DNA of 64,000 bases, taken from NCBI GenBank assembly GCA_958439425.1, contig CAUBVH010000010.1, forward strand, positions 22,514 through 86,513. The letters run 5' to 3'. Numbering within the stretch: position 1 is the stretch's first letter; each line of letters starts with the position of its first letter. Of this stretch, positions 58,405-64,000 are shown piece by piece. Position numbers and translations under genes: made by a program. The notes under the pieces are model-generated. The model did no database searches and had not been told where the DNA came from. It saw only the letters and a program-made list of their open reading frames with translations. This DNA comes from an uncultured Collinsella sp. GTDB lineage: Bacteria; Actinomycetota; Coriobacteriia; Coriobacteriales; Coriobacteriaceae.

Positions 58405-59574
58405 ATGGCTGAGTTCATTAACAGGGATTTGCATGAGTTGCTCATTCGCATGGCAGGCTGGTTTCCTGTTGTGTCGTTGACAGGGCCTAGGCAGAGCGGT
58501 AAGTCTACGCTGGTTCGGCATGCCTTTCCCGACTATTCCTACGTCACGCTTGAGGACCCTCAAACGAGGCGCGCGGCCTTGGAGGATCCGGTGAGTTTTA
58601 TCCGCAACCGAAAGGGCGGACTCATCATCGATGAGGCGCAATACGCGCCGGATTTGTTTTCAATGATCCAGGTTGTTTCGGATGAGCGGGGAGACGCCGG
58701 TCAATACATCCTTACAGGCTCGCAAAACTTTTTGATGATGAAAAGCATCGGGCAGTCTCTTGCCGGGCGAGTCGGGATCTTAAAATTGCTGCCATTATCG
58801 TTTCGAGAAGCGGAGAGGGGCCAGCAGGGGCAGCTGGAAGTGGATTTGTTCGCGCTCGAAGGGGGATACCCTCGCCTGCGTTCCGCCGGAATGCCGTCCT
58901 CGGTTTATTTCCCCAGCTATATCGATACCTATGTTGAGCGCGATGTTGTGGGCTTGCTTGATGTGCGCAATAAGGCGGAGTTTCATAAGTTTCTGTCCAT
59001 AATTGCTCAGAGCGTCGGTGCCCTCATCAATATATCCTCGCTTTCTCGAGATACGGGCGTGAGCGTATCGACCATTAAAAGCTGGTTGTCCATCCTGGAG
59101 CAGAGCTACCTGACGTTTTCGCTGCAGCCCTATTATGCAAATGCCAAGAAGCGTCTAACTAAAACGCCCAAGCTCTATTTTTACGACACGGGGCTGCTCT
59201 GCTACTTGCTCAAAATTGGATCACTGGAGCAACTATTGGAGAGCCCTTATCTGGGGGCCGTTTTCGAAAACCTCATCGTTTCCGAAACGGCGAAGAGCCA
59301 TCTCAACGTGGGCGAGAATCCCGAGCTGTATTTCTATAGGGACGACAGCAAGCGTGAAATCGATTTGCTCGACTGTACAAACTCAGGGAGTCCCAAGGCT
59401 ATCGAAATAAAATCATCCAGAACGTATCACGATAAGTACGCCCGCCATCTACAGACTGTATGCGATGAGATCGACATTGCAAAAGATGCGCGCTATGTTG
59501 TGGCCCGCGTGGACTCAACGTATGAGTCGAAAGACTGTAGTGTGGTTTCGGCGCGTGATTGGCTTTTACGATAA
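58405..59574 (+). CDS. AAA_14/DUF4143-type ATPase (copy 2)
   Basis: 389 aa from ATG 58405 (AAGGGG upstream). Walker A SLTGPRQSGKSTLVRH, Walker B GGLIIDEAQYAPDLF, sensor YILTGSQNFLMM, then a winged-helix-like segment (INISSLSRDTGVSVSTIKSWLSILEQSYLTF) and a DUF4143 nuclease-like end (LYFYRDDSKREIDLL, KAIEIKSSRTYH). This is the more canonical member; the copy at 12112 is only distantly similar. Lower G+C than the surroundings and upstream iteron-like repeats suggest horizontal origin. Function of the family is not established. Confidence 0.87.
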   Translation: MAEFINRDLHELLIRMAGWFPVVSLTGPRQSGKSTLVRHAFPDYSYVTLEDPQTRRAALEDPVSFIRNRKGGLIIDEAQYAPDLFSMIQVVSDERGDAGQYILTGSQNFLMMKSIGQSLAGRVGILKLLPLSFREAERGQQGQLEVDLFALEGGYPRLRSAGMPSSVYFPSYIDTYVERDVVGLLDVRNKAEFHKFLSIIAQSVGALINISSLSRDTGVSVSTIKSWLSILEQSYLTFSLQPYYANAKKRLTKTPKLYFYDTGLLCYLLKIGSLEQLLESPYLGAVFENLIVSETAKSHLNVGENPELYFYRDDSKREIDLLDCTNSGSPKAIEIKSSRTYHDKYARHLQTVCDEIDIAKDARYVVARVDSTYESKDCSVVSARDWLLR

Positions 59575-59592
59575 CAAGCTCGGCGCATTAAC

Positions 59593-59871
59593 AACAGCCG
59601 CGAAGGGAACCGGCCCCTTTTGCGGCGGTTTTTTGCCTATCTGGTGCGTCTTAGATGCAAGTGAGTAGACTTATTTGGATATGCCGAGCACATCGCGACA
59701 AATGCTCAATAAAACCGCAGGTCAGAGCTGTGGCGTTTTGGGGCGTGCTTGACCTCCTGCAAAAAGCCTACTCACTTGGTTTTTTCTGTTAGAAGACCGC
59801 CGCGAGGGAAGGCAGCTCCCTCGCGGCGGCTGACATTTGCCCAGATAAAACCTGCCAAAATAAACCTGTCT
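59593..59871. repeat. Long intergenic repeat D, copy 2 (about 279 bp)
   Basis: Same components as 45633-45917: terminator hairpin ending GCGGCGGTTTTTTG, arm AAGTGAGTAGACTTATTT, block GCCGAGCACATCGCGACAAA, block AAAACCGCAGGTCAG, arm AAAAAGCCTACTCACTT, second hairpin CCGCCGCGAGGGA / TCCCTCGCGGCGG, and GCCCAGATAAAACCTGCCAA. It ends the DUF4143 ATPase transcript. Confidence 0.92.
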
Positions 59872-59913
59872 ACTCTTTGAGCCAGAGCCGACACTAATTC
59901 AAATGGCGAAATC

Positions 59914-59947
59914 AAAGGGCGTTCTCCGCATGGAGGGCGCCCTTTTT
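59914..59947. terminator. Bidirectional hairpin next to the luxR stop
   Basis: AAAGGGCG / CGCCCTTT with TTTTTTC on the plus side and CTTTGATTT on the minus side, between repeat D and the convergent luxR gene. Confidence 0.6.
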
Positions 59948-60751
59948 TCATCGCAGGATGTTTTGCACGGCAGTCATAAGGCCCAGGCGGTTGCCGACGC
60001 CGAGCTTGCGATAGATGGCGTTGATGTGCTTCTTGACGGTTGACTCGCTTATGAATAGCTCGTTTGCCATCTGTTTGTTCGTTTTGCCGTCGAGCATGAG
60101 CCGCATGACTTCGGCTTCGCGCGGTTGGATATTGTGTTCTGTAATGAAGGCGTTCAGATGGTTTGTGTCTTCGGTCTGGGTGAGTTTAATGCCCCGAGGA
60201 TAGAGGTTGGCGAGCGCGAGGCTCGCGTGCCGAGCGATTTCGAGCAGGATTGCGAGCTCGGTGTCAGTGAAGTCCCCGGCCGTGCGTTCGCGAAACAGGG
60301 TGATGCTTCCAAGTGGTAGGTTGTTGTGAGCAAGCGTGGCCGTACAGCCAAAGTAGACGCCCTGCGGTTCCATCCATTTGCGATAGATGGGCGTGGCATC
60401 GCGTCGCTTGACGTCGACGAGGTCGAGGTCGCGGTAGACGCCGACCTTATGTAAGTCAAAGCTCCATGTTGTATAGTCCATCGCGGCGTAGCGGTTGTAG
60501 TAGTCGCTCAGTGCGCGGTCGTCCATTCCGCTGCTTGCGGGGTGGACGTAGCGTGGGGCATCACTGCCCGCCGCCTCGATCAGGTCGAACATGGCGATCC
60601 GATGGGGCACGAGCCCTATCGTTCCCTCGAGGGTCCCCTTTTGCAGCTTATCGACACCGTGTGATGCGTGGATTGCAAGCGCGAGCTCGTTGAGAGCAGT
60701 CCGGGTCGTACTGTCCAACTCAATAGTCTGCTGTTTATTGCATGGGGGCAT
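59948..60751 (-). CDS. LuxR-family regulator with GAF-like sensor
   Basis: 267 aa. The N-terminal about 190 residues resemble a GAF/autoinducer-type sensor (HRIAMFDLIEAAG; YTTWSFDLHKVGVYRDLDLV; GCTATLAHNNLPLGSITLFRERTAGDFTDTELAILLEIARHASLALAN). The C-terminal LuxR HTH reads IQPREAEVMRLMLDGKTNKQMANELFISESTVKKHINAIYRKLGVGNRLGLM. Unlike the two 7TM-LuxR proteins it is soluble. ATG 60751 has AAAGGA upstream. It is divergent from aguA copy 2 and likely regulates it; an IR TCAGCGA / TCGCTGA lies between. Confidence 0.87.
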   Translation of the reverse strand: MPPCNKQQTIELDSTTRTALNELALAIHASHGVDKLQKGTLEGTIGLVPHRIAMFDLIEAAGSDAPRYVHPASSGMDDRALSDYYNRYAAMDYTTWSFDLHKVGVYRDLDLVDVKRRDATPIYRKWMEPQGVYFGCTATLAHNNLPLGSITLFRERTAGDFTDTELAILLEIARHASLALANLYPRGIKLTQTEDTNHLNAFITEHNIQPREAEVMRLMLDGKTNKQMANELFISESTVKKHINAIYRKLGVGNRLGLMTAVQNILR

Positions 60752-60813
60752 AGGGCGTCCTTTCCATTGCGGAACCCAGTATGTCATGTTCTCGGCCTGA
60801 ATAGAACTTTAGG

Positions 60814-60842
60814 TCAGCGAATGGTATACCGTCGATCGCTGA
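60814..60842. promoter_or_regulatory. Putative LuxR operator between luxR and aguA2
   Basis: TCAGCGA (60814-60820) and TCGCTGA (60836-60842), a perfect inverted repeat with a 15-base spacer in the 178-bp divergent gap. Confidence 0.5.
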
Positions 60843-60929
60843 AAGGGGCTCGAGGGACCATTGAGAACATCTCGGTGCGGCCGCATCATGGTCTCGTCAA
60901 GCAAAAGCACCGAGATTTAGGAGCTTGAA

Positions 60930-62051
60930 ATGAAGACCATCTACGAGAGTGAGTCCACACCTAAGAAGGACGGGTTCTATATGCCCGGCGAGTATGAGGA
61001 GCAGGAGCGCACCTGGATTTTGTGGCCGCATCGTTCGGATGTGTGGCGCTGCGGTGCCAAGCCGGCGCAAAAGGTCTTTACCGAGATTATTAAGACCGTT
61101 GCACGCTTCCAACCCATCACCGTTGGTGTCAATGCCGAGGATTTCCCTGCGGTGTGCGAGATTTTCGATGGCGTTGAGAACGTGCGCGTGATTCATATGG
61201 AGTACAACGACTCCTGGATCCGCGACCCCGGCCCGGCGTTTCTTGTCAACGACAAGGGCGACGTGGCACTCTCGCACTTCCACTTTAATGCTTACGGCGG
61301 TTTCATTGACGGCCTGTATTTCCCGTGGGACAAGGACGCTTCCATTGGCCTGCAGGTGGCACAGCTCGAGCAGGTTAACCGCTATCGTCCCGAGGATTAT
61401 ATCCTCGAGGGTGGCTCGTTTAACTGCGACGGCCAGGGCACCGTGGTGACCACCGAGATGTGCCTGCTCAATGAGGACCGCAACCCCCAGTACACCAAGG
61501 GGCAGATCGAGGAGAAGCTTGCCGAGTACCTGGGCATCGAGAAGGTCATTTGGATCAAGGATGGCATCGACCCGTTTGAGACCAACGGGCACGTGGATGA
61601 CGTCGCATGCTTTAGTGCGCCCGGAGAGGTCTGCTGCATGTGGACCGATGATCCCAACCATAAGTTCTACAAGGAGTGCCAAGAGGCGTATAAGACGCTT
61701 TCCGAGACGACGGATGCCCGTGGCCGCAAGCTCAAGATCCACAAGGTGATTATGCCTGCGACCTCGGTATATATGACCGAGGAGGAGGCATCGACCATCG
61801 ATCCGGTCGAGGGTGTGCTGCCGCGTACCCCCGAGGATGCTTTCGAGCCGAGCTACCTCAACTTCCTGCCCATCAACGGGGCGGTGCTGGTGCCACAGTT
61901 TGGCGACCCCAACGATGCCCAGGCACTCAAGGATATCCAAGCCGCCTATCCGGATCGCGAGGTCATCGGCATCATGACGCGCGAGGTCATCTATGGTGGC
62001 GGCAACATCCACTGCATCACCCAGCAGCAGCCCAAGGCGCGCTGTAAATAG
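60930..62051 (+). CDS. aguA: Agmatine deiminase (copy 2)
   Basis: 373 aa, the normal family length. Motifs: GFYMPGEYEEQERTWILWPHRSDVWR, DSWIRDPGPAFLV, NAYGGFIDGLYFPWDKDA, TNGHVDDVACF and catalytic Cys362 in YGGGNIHCITQQQ. Unlike copy 1 it keeps RD-PGP and lacks the acidic insertion. AGGAG precedes the ATG. It is monocistronic, divergent from a GAF-like LuxR regulator and ended by its own terminator, so two separately regulated deiminases exist 10 kb apart. Confidence 0.93.
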   Translation: MKTIYESESTPKKDGFYMPGEYEEQERTWILWPHRSDVWRCGAKPAQKVFTEIIKTVARFQPITVGVNAEDFPAVCEIFDGVENVRVIHMEYNDSWIRDPGPAFLVNDKGDVALSHFHFNAYGGFIDGLYFPWDKDASIGLQVAQLEQVNRYRPEDYILEGGSFNCDGQGTVVTTEMCLLNEDRNPQYTKGQIEEKLAEYLGIEKVIWIKDGIDPFETNGHVDDVACFSAPGEVCCMWTDDPNHKFYKECQEAYKTLSETTDARGRKLKIHKVIMPATSVYMTEEEASTIDPVEGVLPRTPEDAFEPSYLNFLPINGAVLVPQFGDPNDAQALKDIQAAYPDREVIGIMTREVIYGGGNIHCITQQQPKARCK

Positions 62052-62089
62052 CAGTTCCATGGTGAACAGTGCTTGATTGTCCGCACGCG

Positions 62090-62125
62090 AAAGTTCGCCG
62101 ACTTCAATGGTCGGCGGACTTTTTG
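62090..62125 (+). terminator. Terminator after aguA2
   Basis: AAAGTTCGCCGAC-TTCAATG-GTCGGCGGACTTT followed by TTG. Confidence 0.88.
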
Positions 62126-62232
62126 TGTGGTGGTTTCAGCTGAACGGCGGGCCGTGCGGCTTGGGTGTGCGGGCACACAATCTGGGGAAACCAAACAGAT
62201 TGGGGGCTTGTATAATCGATTCGAAGGGAAAC

Positions 62233-62382
62233 GTGCGACCCGAGGGCATGTTTAACAGGGCGTACCTGGCCCCCGAAGCCCAGCGCGCATACGATACGCT
62301 GCTCGAGTGCGTGCTCAACGGGCAGAAGGGTTGCGAGGCTTCGGCGCATGCGGGCATGGATACCATCAAGGCGCTCGTATAG
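62233..62382 (+). CDS. Short gene fragment upstream of the kinase remnant
   Basis: 49 aa from GTG 62233 with AAGGG upstream and TATAAT at 62211-62216. The sequence includes LAPEAQRAYDTLLECVLNGQ and ends DTIKALV, which has the look of the start of a larger domain (an L-x-PEEQ-x-YD-x-LL pattern seen before transglutaminase-like domains), but it stops at once. It overlaps the kinase-like frame by 35 bases in another frame. Probably a truncated gene; identification is tentative. Confidence 0.45.
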   Translation: MRPEGMFNRAYLAPEAQRAYDTLLECVLNGQKGCEASAHAGMDTIKALV

Positions 62383-62953
62383 CTTTACGCTTTCGGATGT
62401 GACACATAGGACTGCGTGCGCCGCTCCCGGCTATATTGCCCCCGAGGTGCTTCAACTCATGGAGATAGCCGGCATCAGCGATTTCGAGAGCTTGGCAGCG
62501 TCCACGAATGCCCCCGTGTTTACGTCACAGACGGATGACTTTGGACTCGCGGTCCATATCTTTAAGATGCTTAACCGCGGAATACACCCATACGCTTCTG
62601 GTGAGCTGGACTTGGACATATTTGACCTGGACGACGATGACATTCCGCCTGCACCATTGATAAACAGCTGCGTGTGTAATGGGCACAGCCCGTTTGTGGG
62701 GACGTTGGTCGGATACGTTGTCCCAAAGTACGCTCTTGAGCTCGATGATTTTAGCGGCATTATGGGCGAGGCACTCCGTCGATCGCTGTATGGCAGGGCG
62801 GAGGAGCGTCTTGACGCACGCACATGGGCGCGCCTGCTCGACCGCTATCTATCCGAGACAGTTGTGTGCAAACGTGGCCATCTCCACCACTCGTTACAGC
62901 ACGAATGCCCTTGCTGCCGAGGAGAGCGCGCCTTGTTGACTCGTCTTGGTTGA
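62348..62953 (+). pseudogene. C-terminal remnant of a protein-kinase-like gene with zinc ribbon
   Basis: The open frame is 201 codons; homology-like sequence begins about 62381. CAAPGYIAPEVLQ resembles the activation-loop/APE region of Ser/Thr kinases, and TSQTDDFGLAVHIFKMLNRGIHPY the DxWSLG-type helix F and following region. Then LRRSLYGRAEERLDARTWARLLDRYL and the zinc ribbon CKRGHLHHSLQHECPCC match the end of bacterial HhH-kinase/TerY-associated proteins. The glycine loop, Lys, HRD and DFG regions are absent, so catalysis is impossible. No ribosome site is seen. Most likely a 5'-truncated pseudogene. Confidence 0.65.
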
Positions 62954-62997
62954 TGGTTTGGGCCGTCTTGTAGAAAGCCCGTGAGGCGACATGCAAG

Positions 62998-63648
62998 TTA
63001 ATCCTGCGTGTCGCCTCCGTACATATAGACGATAAATCCGTCGCCGGTGTCCTGGCTGTGATCCTCCAAGATGCGCTTCATGTTGAGGTGCTCGTAGAAC
63101 TGCCAGTCGGAGTTGCAGTCGCTCATCAGGAAGAATTTGGTGCACCCGTCTTTGGCGAGTTCGGCGCGCGCAAGGTCGATGAGCGCACGGCCGAGCCCCT
63201 TGCCCTGCCATTCGGGCACGATGATGATCAGGTTGAGCTGGCCCTGGGCATATTCGTTGCCCGTGGCGGCAAAGCGGTCGGCTGTTGCCTTCTCGCGGCT
63301 ATCGCCAAAGAGCGAGCCTTCGAGCTTGGCATCGGCGGTCTTTGCCATCTCGGTTGCCTGGACGAACATTTCGTTGTAGCAGGGCTCCCACGTGGGATTG
63401 GTGCGTGGTTTGCCGTCTTCGAAGATACCGATGCAGCAAGCGGCGATGATGCGGCCTTCAGCTTCGGCAACGAGCGCGATGGGGGAGCGCTGCAGCTGCA
63501 TGGCGATGTTAAAGCGCGCACAGAAATCGGCGGCTTCGACGTCGCCTCGGTTGCGCAGCGTGTTGCACCACAGCTGGTTGTAGATGGCGGCGATGCCGGC
63601 CAGGTCATCAAGCGTGGCGGCACGCAGAGTTACGTTGTCAAGGCTCAT
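62998..63648 (-). CDS. GNAT-family N-acetyltransferase
   Basis: 216 aa. Starts VTLRAATLDDLAGIAAIYNQLWCNTLRN, with the acetyl-CoA motif A LIIIVPEWQGKGLGRALIDLARAELAKDGC and motif B FYEHLNMKRI. GGAAGGAG precedes ATG 63648, preferred over a Met five codons upstream. Substrate unknown. The stop codon lies within a hairpin formed by GAGGCGACA and TGTCGCCTC (about 62981-63017), which may act as the terminator. Confidence 0.87.
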   Translation of the reverse strand: MSLDNVTLRAATLDDLAGIAAIYNQLWCNTLRNRGDVEAADFCARFNIAMQLQRSPIALVAEAEGRIIAACCIGIFEDGKPRTNPTWEPCYNEMFVQATEMAKTADAKLEGSLFGDSREKATADRFAATGNEYAQGQLNLIIIVPEWQGKGLGRALIDLARAELAKDGCTKFFLMSDCNSDWQFYEHLNMKRILEDHSQDTGDGFIVYMYGGDTQD

Positions 63649-63796
63649 GGGGGCTCCTTCCAAGTTGGGTCAGGCCACCCCTGAGTGTGACATGGACGCA
63701 GGACGGCCGCATCGACCATTCGGCAGGCGAGCCTCGAATCCTCGGGGACGGAGGGTCCTAAGAAGGAATGAGGGCGGATTTTCGGACACTTGCTCG

Positions 63797-63926
63797 ATGA
63801 GAGTGGATAATCTCCCACTTTTAGCGCTGGTATAGGCCAAAAACGGGAGATTATCCACTCTCATTCTGGGTAGTCGTTGGGGACGTTCTTAAACGACCAG
63901 TCATTAAAGAACGTCCCCAATGACTA
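63797..63926. repeat. Compound palindromic repeat C, copy 2
   Basis: First part: ATGAGAGTGGATAATCTCCC (63797-63816) / GGGAGATTATCCACTCTCAT (63845-63864), perfect 20 bp. Second part: TAGTCGTTGGGGACGTTCTT (63871-63890) / AAGAACGTCCCCAATGACTA (63907-63926), one mismatch. Same two-part order as 31188-31313. Nothing recognisable in 63927-64000. Confidence 0.92.
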
Positions 63927-64000
63927 CCCCAAGGAACATCCCAGACTGCCGGCAGAGACGATATGAGCAGGACATAAAAACATTGAGAGCCCCTGCTGCA

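Noticed and set aside
63670..63864. 64-codon minus-strand frame
   Set aside because: It is mostly translated repeat C sequence, with no ribosome site.

Overview
The window reads as chromosomal DNA of a gut Coriobacteriia, most like Collinsella. This is inferred from the high G+C content, the mixture of Firmicute-type PTS and tagatose-6-phosphate genes with actinobacterial codon use, class II GalT, several membrane-anchored LuxR regulators and dense intergenic palindromic repeats. No rRNA or marker gene is present to prove the genus. There is one tRNA (Thr, CGT), no CRISPR array and no recognisable insertion sequence.

Layout. 1-9.7 kb holds an amino-sugar locus: a YajC-like protein and mannose-family PTS IIB/IIC/IID, a GntR regulator, AgaS-type isomerase/deaminase, NagA, a flavodoxin on the other strand, an aldose-epimerase-like LacX, LacC kinase, a leftover 3' end of a second nagA, and a YhcH/NanQ-like protein. 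9.7-15.6 kb is mixed: a two-gene unknown unit, tRNA-Thr, an orphan PTS IIB whose phosphorylatable His is Tyr, a DUF4143-type ATPase, GalM and a DeoR regulator. 15.9-26.2 kb holds two lactose-type cassettes (lacG-lacE and lacE-lacG), each divergent from its own LacI regulator, plus a single shared lacF (IIA). 26.5-31.2 kb holds an unknown membrane protein and lacA-lacB-lacX-lacC. 31.4-36.9 kb holds galK-galT divergent from a third LacI regulator, then a flavodiiron protein. 37-39 kb holds a DeoR regulator divergent from a class II (tagatose/fructose-bisphosphate) aldolase. 39.4-45.6 kb holds a HAD phosphatase, an AraC regulator, a NUDIX-Vsr fusion and a BceAB-like ABC exporter. 45.9-62.1 kb is an agmatine/putrescine region: a 7TM-LuxR regulator, putrescine carbamoyltransferase, two APC antiporters, two agmatine deiminases, a frameshifted second 7TM-LuxR, an amidohydrolase, a MATE exporter, a second DUF4143 ATPase and a GAF-like LuxR. 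The end holds fragments of a kinase-like gene and a GNAT acetyltransferase.

How it works together (known pathways, assignment inferred). GalNAc/galactosamine imported by the first PTS is deacetylated by NagA and turned into tagatose-6-P by AgaS. Lactose imported by LacE/LacF is cut by the 6-phospho-beta-galactosidases LacG to galactose-6-P, which LacAB isomerise to tagatose-6-P. Both streams meet at LacC and the class II aldolase. Free galactose goes through GalM/GalK/GalT. Agmatine is deiminated by AguA and carbamoyl-putrescine is cleaved by PtcA, with antiport by the APC carriers; no carbamate kinase lies in this window.

The most unusual signals lie between the genes. At least five families of palindromic or compound repeats occur, and copies of some of them bracket functional cassettes. 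Three paralogous LacI regulators have matching but diverged operators. A recurring CCGTGAACGGT motif lies upstream of most sugar operons and of the agmatine operon. Among proteins, the NUDIX-Vsr fusion, the phospho-dead IIB, the T7-tract frameshift in a LuxR gene and a 23-bp-period repeat upstream of an ATPase stand out.
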